The translations under genes and the position numbers were made by a program. A model generated the notes under the pieces. That model saw nothing but the letters and a program-made list of their open reading frames with translations, was not told the origin of the DNA and did no database searches. Source: Nitrospirota bacterium (GTDB lineage Bacteria > Nitrospirota > Thermodesulfovibrionia > Thermodesulfovibrionales > JdFR-88). From it: a DNA stretch of 9,515 nt. Of this stretch, positions 1 to 7,881 are shown one piece after another. Where the stretch lies: NCBI GenBank assembly GCA_021819985.1, contig JAKAEG010000106.1, forward strand, positions 1 through 9,515, in the 5' to 3' direction. Position 1 is the stretch's first letter; the number at the start of each line of letters is the position of its first letter.

Positions 1-1271
1 ACTCGGGAGCCGATGATTTAGCGATGATCGGCAACACCAATAATTCGTACGACACGGTGTCCGCCAGCAATGATGCATTTGGAGGCGCAACGGCAAACGG
101 GCAGAGCACAGGCGTTTATGTGAACAGCAATGCCCAGGCCAATGTGTACGGCAACGGTAATGGCATAAATCTGGGCACGGGTGACGCTGTGTACGTCTAC
201 GGCAGCCATGATACTATATATGCAAATGCGAGTGACACGTTGCATATCATCGGCACTAATGATGTCATTTCAGGTGCAAATATTGCGGTCACCTATGATG
301 GGTATAATTTTGATACTGGATCAAGCGGGGGATATATTGATTATACCGGTAGCAGTTTTGTTGGTTATAGCGTTTCTTTTTCCGGCGGATATGGCGGATA
401 TGGATATGGATATGGTTTAGCAGGCAATCAGGCGGTTATCAAGGCAGCACTTGGTAAGAATATCGGACCAATCAGCCGACAAGACTTTGCAACTGGCGAT
501 TTCGCGGCAGCTAATGCCGCAGAGGCCGGTCTGCATGAAGCTGAAGCTATGGCATCAATGGCGCCGCAAGCACCGGGAGCAGGCTCTGCCGTTCTAGAAG
601 GCGCAAAATGGGATAGCAAGATTATTACATGGAGTCTGGCGGACAATCCTGGCTCCTCGGCTTCGCCTTTCAGCAGTTATATGAACGGCAGCGACGAGGC
701 AGCCGTGCAGCAGGCGTTTGCTTCATGGGGAGCGGCGGCCGGCATCACTTTCGAGGAAGTCCCGGACTCTTCGAAATCTGACATAAGAATTGGCTGGGGT
801 GATTTCGATACCACCAATAGCGGTATTGTCGGCTTCACCAGCTTGCGGGACTACGAGGAAAAGATCGAACCAGGTGTAATCGTCCGGCTGGAAGACCCTT
901 CCCAAGATGCACTGACCACCAGTTCCACAGGACAGCAAGTTTATTCCGGGACTGATGCCTCATTGTCCCAGACACTTCTCCATGAGATCGGCCATGCCTT
1001 GGGACTGGCTTGTGACGCAGACCCGAACTCTATAATGTGCTATGAATTGACGTCGAATAATCAAACGCTTGATGCGACGGACATCGCGGGTATTCAGTCG
1101 CTTTATGAGCCCGGACAGTCGGCGGGAGCGGATGTGTCTGGGAATGGTCTTAACCAATTAATACAGGCCATGGCTGGTTTCGGTTCAGGACCCTCCGGTC
1201 AAACACATGAACTAGCACCCCAGGAATCGTTCCTGCAAACTCCGGTTCTAGCAGTAAACAATCATCATTGA
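1..1271 (+). CDS. Matrixin-type metalloprotease with beta-strand repeats, probable type I secretion cargo (5' partial)
   Basis: The reading frame is open to the left edge (first full codon at base 3), so the N-terminus is missing. The ATG at 24 has no ribosome-binding site and lies inside repeat sequence; it is used only for numbering. Residues 41-91 form about three 17-residue Asn/Gly/Asp-rich repeats (VYG..., VYGSHDTIYA..., IIGTNDVI...), typical of large secreted beta-strand repeat proteins. Residues about 98-132 are Tyr/Gly-rich. An Ala-rich linker follows, then a metzincin domain from about residue 187 with HEIGHALGLAC (H320, E321, H324) and a Met-turn at M338. The canonical third ligand His is Cys330, so activity is uncertain. 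C330 and C339 are the only cysteines visible. No RTX GGxGxD nonapeptides are seen. The last ~45 residues, ending in NNHH, may carry the secretion signal (inference). The type I exporter genes downstream support export. The family call is firm; the cargo role is inferred. Confidence 0.85.
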   Translation, partial: SGADDLAMIGNTNNSYDTVSASNDAFGGATANGQSTGVYVNSNAQANVYGNGNGINLGTGDAVYVYGSHDTIYANASDTLHIIGTNDVISGANIAVTYDGYNFDTGSSGGYIDYTGSSFVGYSVSFSGGYGGYGYGYGLAGNQAVIKAALGKNIGPISRQDFATGDFAAANAAEAGLHEAEAMASMAPQAPGAGSAVLEGAKWDSKIITWSLADNPGSSASPFSSYMNGSDEAAVQQAFASWGAAAGITFEEVPDSSKSDIRIGWGDFDTTNSGIVGFTSLRDYEEKIEPGVIVRLEDPSQDALTTSSTGQQVYSGTDASLSQTLLHEIGHALGLACDADPNSIMCYELTSNNQTLDATDIAGIQSLYEPGQSAGADVSGNGLNQLIQAMAGFGSGPSGQTHELAPQESFLQTPVLAVNNHH

Positions 1272-1301
1272 AAGGAGAGGGCCTCTTTCCTGAAACATCA
1301 G

Positions 1302-1335
1302 AACCAGCCCGCTCCTTCCAAGGGGTGGGCTGGTT
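1302..1335 (+). terminator. Hairpin terminator after the matrixin gene
   Basis: A 14-bp stem (1302-1315 with 1322-1335, two G-T wobbles; outer nine pairs AACCAGCCC/GGGCTGGTT perfect) encloses a 6-base loop. It lies 30 nt after the protease stop and is followed by AT-rich sequence rather than a clean T-run. It most likely ends or attenuates the protease transcript ahead of the sulfotransferase-exporter genes. Termination efficiency cannot be judged because the U-tract is poor; it could instead protect the 3' end of a processed transcript. Confidence 0.6.
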
Positions 1336-1418
1336 AATTGGTTAATTAACGCATAAGGCATCCGGACCGCTTCAGTGGGCTCGATGCTACAACAAAGCGT
1401 TCCGGCGTAAGGAAGGAC

Positions 1419-2255
1419 ATGGCAGAATACCGTCAACTCATGATCACACGAATTCATTTAATCTCAGGCCTGCCTCGTTCAGGTTCAACCCTTCTGTGCG
1501 CGTTGTTGCGTCAAAATCCTCGTTTTACCGCTGCCATGACCAGCCCCGTTGCCGCCTTGTGCGGCGCTGTTCATTCTCCAATGTGTGGAGGCGAATTCAA
1601 GCCGTTCTTTGACAACGCTAGGAGAACCGCTATCTTGCGAGGGATCTTTGATGCGTATTACGCCGATGTTCCGCTGGACGGCGTTGTCTTCGACACCAAC
1701 CGCACCTGGACCGGACGAGCCTCATTGATTGGGGAAATATACCCGCAAGCGCGCATTATCTGTTGTGTGCGTGGAATCGGTTGGATTATCAACAGCATCG
1801 AGCGCATGCTTATCAGTAATCCTTTGGAGCTTTCACGCATATTTAATTTCCAGCCAGGTGCTTCGATCTATTCCCGTGTTGAAACGCTGATGAATTTCGA
1901 TACAGGCCTGATCGGCCTGGCTTGGTGCGCTCTGCGTGAGGCCTGGTTTGGAAAAGAGGCTAAACGGCTGATTCTTGTGCCGTACGATCATCTGGCAAAA
2001 GAGCCCAGGCACACTCTTGACCGGCTCTATACTGAACTGGGAGAACCGCCATTTGCCCATGACTTTGACAATGTCGTTTACGATGAGCCGGATTATGACA
2101 GTAGCATAGGGATGCCGGGGTTGCACAAAGTACATAACAAAGTCGAATACATAGAGCAAAAACCCTGTATTCCTCCTGATCTGTTCGGCAAATATGCCAC
2201 CGCCAGCTTCTGGGAAAAACCGGGACTTAATATTCGGAACGTCACCATAATTTAA
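1419..2255 (+). CDS. PAPS-dependent sulfotransferase, linked to the type I exporter
   Basis: This enzyme should transfer sulfate from PAPS to a hydroxyl group. The 5'-phosphosulfate loop LPRSGSTLL is at residues 18-26. The 3'-phosphate site appears as R118 and S126 with the usual 8-residue spacing (CVRGIGWIINS). A conserved-looking FDTNRTWTGR follows the first third (residues 91-100). The length of 278 aa fits the small cytosolic family, and there is no signal peptide or membrane segment, so it acts before export. The ATG at 1419 is preceded by TAAGG/GGAAGG (1408-1416). A second in-frame ATG at 1440 still keeps the P-loop and cannot be excluded. The exporter gene starts 10 nt after its stop, so the two are probably cotranscribed. 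Sulfotransferases next to type I exporters include tyrosine-sulfating RaxST of Xanthomonas (known). A protein tyrosine substrate here is inference; a glycan or small-molecule acceptor remains possible. Confidence 0.88.
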   Translation: MAEYRQLMITRIHLISGLPRSGSTLLCALLRQNPRFTAAMTSPVAALCGAVHSPMCGGEFKPFFDNARRTAILRGIFDAYYADVPLDGVVFDTNRTWTGRASLIGEIYPQARIICCVRGIGWIINSIERMLISNPLELSRIFNFQPGASIYSRVETLMNFDTGLIGLAWCALREAWFGKEAKRLILVPYDHLAKEPRHTLDRLYTELGEPPFAHDFDNVVYDEPDYDSSIGMPGLHKVHNKVEYIEQKPCIPPDLFGKYATASFWEKPGLNIRNVTII

Positions 2256-2265
2256 AACTATTCAC

Positions 2266-4476
2266 ATGGCAGTGAGCACGGATAAAACAGAGGGAAATAG
2301 TAACCACGAGTCTCGTAACGAGGCTCATGGGTCTTGCGGCGGGATCGACACTGGTCTTAGTTGCCTTATAATGATTGCGCGTTTTCACGGCGTGGCGGCA
2401 GACCCTGCCCAGATCAAGCACACATTTGCAATCGGGGAGGGCGGCATGTCCGCAAGCGACATCATCCGCGCGGGCAGGGAGCTTGGCTTTAAGACAAAGT
2501 CGGCAAATCTTTCTTTTGAGAGACTGGTAAAACTTCCTCTTCCGGCTATTGCCGAGATCAAGGCCTGGGACGGCCAGGAAGCGCGGGACAAGCTGTCCTA
2601 TATTGTGCTGGCAAAGGCTGATCCGGCCAAAATCCTTGTCATGCATCCCGGCGAGCAACGGCCACGCATTCTTAAACTGGAGGAATTCTCCGAAATCTGG
2701 ACAGGCAATCTTGTCCTGTTTACACAGCGCGGCTTTTTAAAAAAAGAGGAGATATTCGGGCTTAAGTGGTTTTTGCCTTCTCTTTGGAAATATAGGAAGC
2801 CATTATATGATGTCCTTATAGCCTCGCTGGTGCTGCAGATATTTGCCCTCGTCACGCCGATTTTTACCCAGGTCGTAATAGACAAGGTGCTTGTCCATAA
2901 TGGGCTTACCACACTTGATGTGCTTGCCATCGGACTTTTAACGATAACTTTATTTGAGGCCGCCCTGAATATTCTGAGGACATATGTTTTTACGCACACG
3001 ACAAACCGCATTGATGTGCATCTGGGGACGAGACTCTTCCGGCATCTTTTTGCCTTGCCGCTGCGGTACTTTGAAGTAAGACGCGTTGGTGACACGATCG
3101 CCAGAGTGCGGGAACTCGAGACCATTCGCCGTTTTTTGACCGGCTCGCCTTTGACCCTCATGCTGGACCTCATGTTTGTATTTGTTTTTGTCGCGGTGAT
3201 GTTTTTTTACAGCGTTCCCCTGACCCTAGTGGCGCTGGCTATCCTCCCTTTTTTCGCGGCCCTGTCGCTGATAATCAGGCCCATGCTGCGGCATCATCTT
3301 GACGAACGGTTCAGCCGGGGGGCGGACGCGCAATCCTATCTGGTGGAATCGGTCGCGGGCGTACAGACGGTCAAATCCTTCGCCCTGGAGCCGGAGACCC
3401 AGAAAAAATGGGAGGGGCTTTTCTCAAAATACATTGTTTCAAGCTTCAAGACTTACCAGATATCAGGCATAGGCAGCGCCCTGGGCCAGATGATAAACAG
3501 GATATCCTATCTTGTTATTCTCTGGTACGGCGCTCTCCTTGTCATCGGTGGTAAGCTGACTGTTGGTGAGCTTATCGCCTTCCAGATGCTCTCCGGAAGG
3601 GTGAGCGATCCTGTAATGAGACTCACACAGATGTGGCAGGATTTTCAGCAGGTTGGCATCTCCCTCAAGCGTCTTGGTGACATTTTCAACGCGATGCCGG
3701 AACCCGCCATGAACCCGGCAAAGGCCAGGCTGCCCGCGGTAAAAGGGCATATCCGGATGGAGGGCGTACGGTGCAGATACCGGGTGGACGGCCCGGAAAT
3801 CCTGAGAAATGTTTCGCTTGCGGTCCCGGCAGGCACCGTTTTGGGCATAGTGGGCAGAAGCGGCTCCGGCAAGAGCACCATGGCGAAGCTTCTTCAAAGG
3901 CTATATATCCCTGAAGGAGGAAGAATTCTTATAGACGGTGTTGATATTGCCTTGGCCGATCCGGCGTGGTTGCGGCGGCAAATAGGTGTTGTCCTTCAGG
4001 AGAATTTTCTGTTTAACGGGAGTGTCAGGGACAATATAGCGATACATTATCCATCCGCGCCGATGTCCGAGGTCGTCAGGGTGGCGGAGCTGGCCGGGGC
4101 CCATGATTTCATCCTGGAATTACCGGAAGGATACGATACGGTAGTGGGTGAACAGGGTACGGCGCTTTCCGGAGGCCAGAGGCAACGCATCGCCATCGCA
4201 AGAGCCCTTCTGACCAATCCCCGGCTTTTAATCTTCGATGAGGCTACGTCGGCATTGGATTATGAATCGGAAAGCATCATCCAGCGTAATTTAAGAAGCA
4301 TGTGCGAGGGAAGGACCGTTCTTATCATAGCGCACAGACTATCGACCTTGAGAGACGCTCACAAAATCCTCGTAATCGACCGTGGTCAGGTGGTGGAATA
4401 CGGAAGCCACGATGAACTGCTTGCCCGGCCGGGATTGTATAATCACCTTTATAGCCAGCAGCAAAGAGCATTATGA
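2266..4476 (+). CDS. Type I secretion ABC transporter, HlyB-like (permease plus ATPase)
   Basis: This inner-membrane exporter powers one-step secretion with the HlyD- and TolC-type partners downstream. Residues about 23-155 are a C39-like domain. The catalytic Cys position is Thr (D28-T29-G30) and the catalytic His is not found near residues 115-122, so it should bind cargo rather than cleave a leader, as in HlyB. The transmembrane domain spans about 170-460. The ATPase domain has Walker A GRSGSGKST (530-538), signature LSGGQ (634-638), Walker B LLIFDE (654-659) and H-loop H690. The 736-aa length and sequence follow E. coli HlyB closely (e.g. RRVGDT.ARVREL, WLRRQ.GVVLQ). No good ribosome-binding site precedes ATG 2266, 10 nt after the sulfotransferase stop, which suggests translational coupling. 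The cargo is probably a protein with a C-terminal signal; the upstream matrixin protein is the best local candidate (inference). Confidence 0.96.
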   Translation: MAVSTDKTEGNSNHESRNEAHGSCGGIDTGLSCLIMIARFHGVAADPAQIKHTFAIGEGGMSASDIIRAGRELGFKTKSANLSFERLVKLPLPAIAEIKAWDGQEARDKLSYIVLAKADPAKILVMHPGEQRPRILKLEEFSEIWTGNLVLFTQRGFLKKEEIFGLKWFLPSLWKYRKPLYDVLIASLVLQIFALVTPIFTQVVIDKVLVHNGLTTLDVLAIGLLTITLFEAALNILRTYVFTHTTNRIDVHLGTRLFRHLFALPLRYFEVRRVGDTIARVRELETIRRFLTGSPLTLMLDLMFVFVFVAVMFFYSVPLTLVALAILPFFAALSLIIRPMLRHHLDERFSRGADAQSYLVESVAGVQTVKSFALEPETQKKWEGLFSKYIVSSFKTYQISGIGSALGQMINRISYLVILWYGALLVIGGKLTVGELIAFQMLSGRVSDPVMRLTQMWQDFQQVGISLKRLGDIFNAMPEPAMNPAKARLPAVKGHIRMEGVRCRYRVDGPEILRNVSLAVPAGTVLGIVGRSGSGKSTMAKLLQRLYIPEGGRILIDGVDIALADPAWLRRQIGVVLQENFLFNGSVRDNIAIHYPSAPMSEVVRVAELAGAHDFILELPEGYDTVVGEQGTALSGGQRQRIAIARALLTNPRLLIFDEATSALDYESESIIQRNLRSMCEGRTVLIIAHRLSTLRDAHKILVIDRGQVVEYGSHDELLARPGLYNHLYSQQQRAL

Positions 4477-4492
4477 GGCCGGTAAAAAGTAA

Positions 4493-5866
4493 ATGAAACG
4501 GCCATCCATCAGGAAATTTCTTCAGGATATCAAGCGCAAATACGCCCAGGACAATCTCGAATATGAGTTTCTGCCCCCCGCCCTCGAAATTGAGGAAACT
4601 CCGCCGTCGCCGGCCAAAAGAATCCTGATCTGGGTAATGCTTATCCTTTTGATAGGAGCATTTCTCTGGGCATATTTCGGGCGGGTGGATGAGGTCGCCA
4701 TGGCGAGGGGCAAAATAATCCCGGACGGCAGGATCAAAGAAATCCAGCCACTCGATACGGGAGTTATCAGGGCCATCTTTATCTACGAGGGCCAGCAGGT
4801 AAAAAAAGGGCAGCTTCTAATCGAAATGGACCCCACAATGGACAGAGCCGACGTTGAAAGCACAAGCAAAGACCTTGCGATCCAACTCGCAGGCAAGCAG
4901 CGCCTGATCGAAGAGCTTACGGGCAGAAAAAGCGATCTTCCAGGAATTCCCGATGGGAAAGAGATATCGCCAGAAGTTCCGGCCCTGGAGCGGCGGCTGA
5001 TCGACACCAAAAAGGCTGAATACGATGCAAAAGAAGAGGCCCAACAGGCGGTAATCGAACAACGGAAGGACGCTCTGCAAGGCGCCGAAGCCACGCTTGA
5101 ACAATACCTGAAAACCCGTTGGATATTGAGGCAGGAGGCATCAGCCTATAACGCGGCATACAAGGCCGATTACATCAGCAAAATGGAGCATCTGGAGAAG
5201 CAAAAGGAGCTTTTTACGGCCGAACAAGAGTATGAAGCCCAAAAAAAAGAAGTTGCACGGGCAAAGGAAAGTCTGCTTGAGGCGAAACAGATGCTTGTTG
5301 CCTTGCAGCGCGGTCGTGAAAAAGACATCCTCGGGGATATTGTTGATAGCGAAAATAAAATATTGACGTACCAGGATGATATGATAAAAGCTCGGCAGCG
5401 GTACAAGCTTGAAAGGCTTGTTTCTCCGGTTTCAGGCACCGTGCAGGGGCTGAAAGTCCATACAATAGGCGGCGTCGTGACCACGGCGCAAACTCTTGCG
5501 TCAATAGTGCCAAAGGGGACGTCCCTGGTTGTGGAGGCCACGGTAGAGAATAAGGACATTGGTTTTGTAAAGGCTGGACAGCAGGCGAAGATCAAACTGG
5601 ATACTTTTTCCTTTCAAAAGTATGGAGTAGTCAAAGGAGTGGTCAAACAGGTAAGCCCTGATGCCTTTGAAGACAAGAAAAAGGGGCTGGTCTATAAAAT
5701 AAAGGTTAGCATGGAGAAAACGCATATGCTTGTGCATGGCAAGCTGGTCCCTCTGGAGCCAGGCATGACTTGCTCTGTGGAAATAAAAACGGGAAAAAGG
5801 AGGATTATTGAATTTTTTCTGTCCCCGTTCAAGAAATACGAAAAAGAAAGCCTGACCGAGAGATAG
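4493..5866 (+). CDS. HlyD-family type I secretion membrane fusion protein
   Basis: This periplasmic adaptor links the ABC transporter to the outer-membrane channel. Residues 1-43 are cytoplasmic, with an EFLPPALEIEETP segment typical of HlyD. A single membrane helix is at 44-62. A lipoyl-like half-motif follows (about 72-115, GKIIPDGRIKEIQPLDTG...VKKGQLL). A long Lys/Glu/Ala-rich coiled coil runs about 120-310. The second lipoyl half (RLVSPVSGTVQGL) and beta-barrel region come next, and the C-terminus resembles the HlyD ending (GMTCSVEIKTGKR...LSPF...SLTER). The 457-aa length is close to E. coli HlyD (478 aa). The gene begins 16 nt after the transporter stop, again without a clear Shine-Dalgarno sequence, consistent with coupled translation within one operon. 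Confidence 0.95.
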   Translation: MKRPSIRKFLQDIKRKYAQDNLEYEFLPPALEIEETPPSPAKRILIWVMLILLIGAFLWAYFGRVDEVAMARGKIIPDGRIKEIQPLDTGVIRAIFIYEGQQVKKGQLLIEMDPTMDRADVESTSKDLAIQLAGKQRLIEELTGRKSDLPGIPDGKEISPEVPALERRLIDTKKAEYDAKEEAQQAVIEQRKDALQGAEATLEQYLKTRWILRQEASAYNAAYKADYISKMEHLEKQKELFTAEQEYEAQKKEVARAKESLLEAKQMLVALQRGREKDILGDIVDSENKILTYQDDMIKARQRYKLERLVSPVSGTVQGLKVHTIGGVVTTAQTLASIVPKGTSLVVEATVENKDIGFVKAGQQAKIKLDTFSFQKYGVVKGVVKQVSPDAFEDKKKGLVYKIKVSMEKTHMLVHGKLVPLEPGMTCSVEIKTGKRRIIEFFLSPFKKYEKESLTER

Positions 5867-5892
5867 AGAGACGCAAATAAAAATATGTCAGC

Positions 5893-7230
5893 ATGAAACC
5901 TTCTGTATTCAGCGTGAGAGCGATCATGGGCAGATATTGGCTCCTCTTGTGCGTTATTTTTTTAATACTACCTAACCTGGTAAATGCATTGACCATTGGA
6001 GAAGCCATTAACATGGCCAGGGAAAGACTACCTGCATATAGGGCGGCAATGCTGAAGGCAAGAGCAACCAAAGCCCTGGCAACAGCGTCTCTTGGGCCAT
6101 ATCTGCCTAGCCTCGATGCTTCAGGGTCTTATGACCGGCACTACAATCAATTTCCAGATTACAACGCGCAGGTCTATCAGTTCGACTTATCATACATCCT
6201 TTTTGATGGCGGCAAGCGGCAAGCGAACAGAAACATTGCGCTTCTGAATTCAGACAGCGACAAGGAAAACCTTCGGAAAACGCTTATCGCCCTCGAATAC
6301 GATGTAAAAGTCGCGTTTTATTCCGTGCTCGCCGGGAAGGCTTCGCTCGATTCAAAAAAATTACAGCTTGACGATGCTCAAAGAGACTACGATGTTGCAA
6401 AAGGACGGTATAAATTTGGTATTGTAAAACTCTCTGATATGCTCCAGGCATCAGTCCGGCTGGAACAGGCGAAATATAACGTCGTGGCCGCGCGCGGCGA
6501 ATTAAGACAGGCATTTGCTGACCTGGACTCTCTGATTGGGATGCCGCTTGAGGCGAAGCCTTCACTTGAGGGAGCGTTATCTTTTATCCCGACACTTCCA
6601 GCCATTGAAAGCCTGAGAAAGGCGGTCCTCCGAAAGCCGGAAATAAAACAGGCGGCAGATACTGTCAAGATTGCACGGTTCGACAGATCTCTTGAGTTAA
6701 GCGCCTTCTGGCCAACAATATCTGCTGATGCCGCTTATGTAAAATCGATTGGCGCCGCGCCCGGCATCGTTCTCATCCCTGAAGACAGATACGTGGGATT
6801 GTCCGCCAAATGGAATATTTTCGAACTGGGCAAGTTTTTCCGACAAAAGGCGGCTGCGATCTCAACGACTTCATCCGAAGCTACACTGGACGAAACAAAA
6901 CGGCAACTTGTGCTCGATCTTCAGAAGACCTATGATAATTATTTAACGTCAATTGAGGATCTCACTGTAGCGAAGAATCAATTGCATAATGCGGAGCATA
7001 ATTATTCGCTGGCGTTTGGAGAATATAAAATAGGCGAGGCTGATATTCTTTCGCTTGTCCAGGCGGAAACCCTGCTTGCTGATGCGCGTGACCAGATGAT
7101 TAACACAAAATTGAATCTTCTCGTCAATAAATCCCAGCTTGAACGGGTTGCGGGAATCCCGAAGCTGGAATCGCTGCCTATAATGGTCAGCCAGCCGACT
7201 CATCCATCCGGAATGCATGATTCAAACTGA
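5893..7230 (+). CDS. TolC-family outer-membrane channel of the type I secretion system
   Basis: This protein should form the trimeric outer-membrane duct through which the exporter pumps cargo. A signal peptide (residues about 1-32: basic start, hydrophobic core WLLLCVIFLIL, cleavage after VNA) is followed by LTIGEAINMARERLP, the usual start of the first outer-membrane efflux repeat. Two such repeats are visible. The first contains FDGGKRQANRN and the helix pair around residues 120-215; the second starts near 250 (KPEIKQAADT) and contains WNIFELGKFFRQKAA and a long C-terminal helix ending VAGIP. The 445-aa length is normal for the family. It lies 26 nt after the HlyD-type gene and is the last gene of the apparent operon. 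The start at 5893 lacks a strong ribosome-binding site; an in-frame ATG at 5926 would give a shorter but still workable signal peptide. Confidence 0.93.
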   Translation: MKPSVFSVRAIMGRYWLLLCVIFLILPNLVNALTIGEAINMARERLPAYRAAMLKARATKALATASLGPYLPSLDASGSYDRHYNQFPDYNAQVYQFDLSYILFDGGKRQANRNIALLNSDSDKENLRKTLIALEYDVKVAFYSVLAGKASLDSKKLQLDDAQRDYDVAKGRYKFGIVKLSDMLQASVRLEQAKYNVVAARGELRQAFADLDSLIGMPLEAKPSLEGALSFIPTLPAIESLRKAVLRKPEIKQAADTVKIARFDRSLELSAFWPTISADAAYVKSIGAAPGIVLIPEDRYVGLSAKWNIFELGKFFRQKAAAISTTSSEATLDETKRQLVLDLQKTYDNYLTSIEDLTVAKNQLHNAEHNYSLAFGEYKIGEADILSLVQAETLLADARDQMINTKLNLLVNKSQLERVAGIPKLESLPIMVSQPTHPSGMHDSN

Positions 7231-7440
7231 AATTGCCATAACGGTGCTTCTATTTCGTAGCAGAGTTGAGGGGATAACACGCGCCAACTGTTAGCATCCG
7301 CTTACGCATAGTTCCTGGACGTAAGGTTGCTTACCGAGAATCTGCTGAAGATGCCATGTTTCAACCGGCATTGCATACATCGGGCGGGATAGCGCAGGGG
7401 AAGAGTATCAGCATGAAAACAGGGACATCCATGATGATAT
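7231..7440. other. Intergenic region between the secretion operon and vapC
   Basis: No gene was found in this stretch between two convergent units. CTTACG (7301-7306) and CGTAAG (7320-7325) form a 6-bp inverted repeat with a 13-base loop. GTAAG (7321-7325) can alternatively pair with CTTAC (7330-7334). Neither is followed by a T-run, so no confident terminator can be called for the secretion operon or for vapC. Confidence 0.4.
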
Positions 7441-7881
7441 TCATTTATTTCCCCCATAGATATGAAAATCCATAAATTCCCTTATCCGCCGGAAGTCCTT
7501 TTCGTTACGCGTGAAGACAAACGCCCCGATCCTGCGCGCGGAAAAGGCAATAAGAATGTCATTTTGTATCCGGGAGAGATATCTGGCCTCAAAACCATAT
7601 TTCGTTCTGAGCCTGGCAATAATGGCGCCCGTATGTTGCCAATCACTGCCGTCAGGCACAATAAGCCGCCCGGCGTCCTGAAAAGTCCGGTGCAATTTAT
7701 CCAGAAGTCTGATTGTCTGCCGGTCGTGCGCCCCCGCGTACAGTTCCGAAAGGACAACCGCACTCATGTGCAACACCGGAGAGAAAGACTTTTCGGAAAA
7801 CGCCGGATGCGTTATTCCATGATTTATGAAAGGAATGTAAATCGAGGTATCGCAGACGGCCTTAAGCGGATACTCTGCCAA
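7441..7881 (-). CDS. vapC: VapC-type toxin, PIN-domain ribonuclease
   Basis: PIN-domain toxins are Mg-dependent endoribonucleases that cut RNA (often tRNA or rRNA) when the antitoxin is lost. With the TTG start at 7881 the protein is 146 aa, a normal VapC size. The acidic active-site set is visible: D11 (AVCDTSIYI), E46 (LSELYAGA), D108 (IQNDILIAF) and a C-terminal TRNEKDF segment (N126/D129). TTG is preferred because GAGGA (7887-7891) lies 5 nt upstream and it gives the 20-nt overlap with vapB usual for such pairs. An upstream ATG at 7941 would add 20 Arg-rich residues buried in the antitoxin gene and before the PIN fold. The catalytic residues look intact, so the toxin should be functional. 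The RNA target cannot be predicted. Confidence 0.87.
   Translation of the reverse strand: MAEYPLKAVCDTSIYIPFINHGITHPAFSEKSFSPVLHMSAVVLSELYAGAHDRQTIRLLDKLHRTFQDAGRLIVPDGSDWQHTGAIIARLRTKYGFEARYLSRIQNDILIAFSARRIGAFVFTRNEKDFRRIREFMDFHIYGGNK

Noticed and set aside
1336..1418. Search for a promoter or a small RaxX-like peptide gene before the sulfotransferase
   Set aside because: No convincing -35/-10 pair and no short open frame with a ribosome-binding site; only AT-rich GGTTAATT direct repeats.
7415..7440. AACAGGGACATCC resembling sequence found beside REP/Y1-transposase remnants
   Set aside because: Only one short occurrence, no partner repeat and no transposase fragment.
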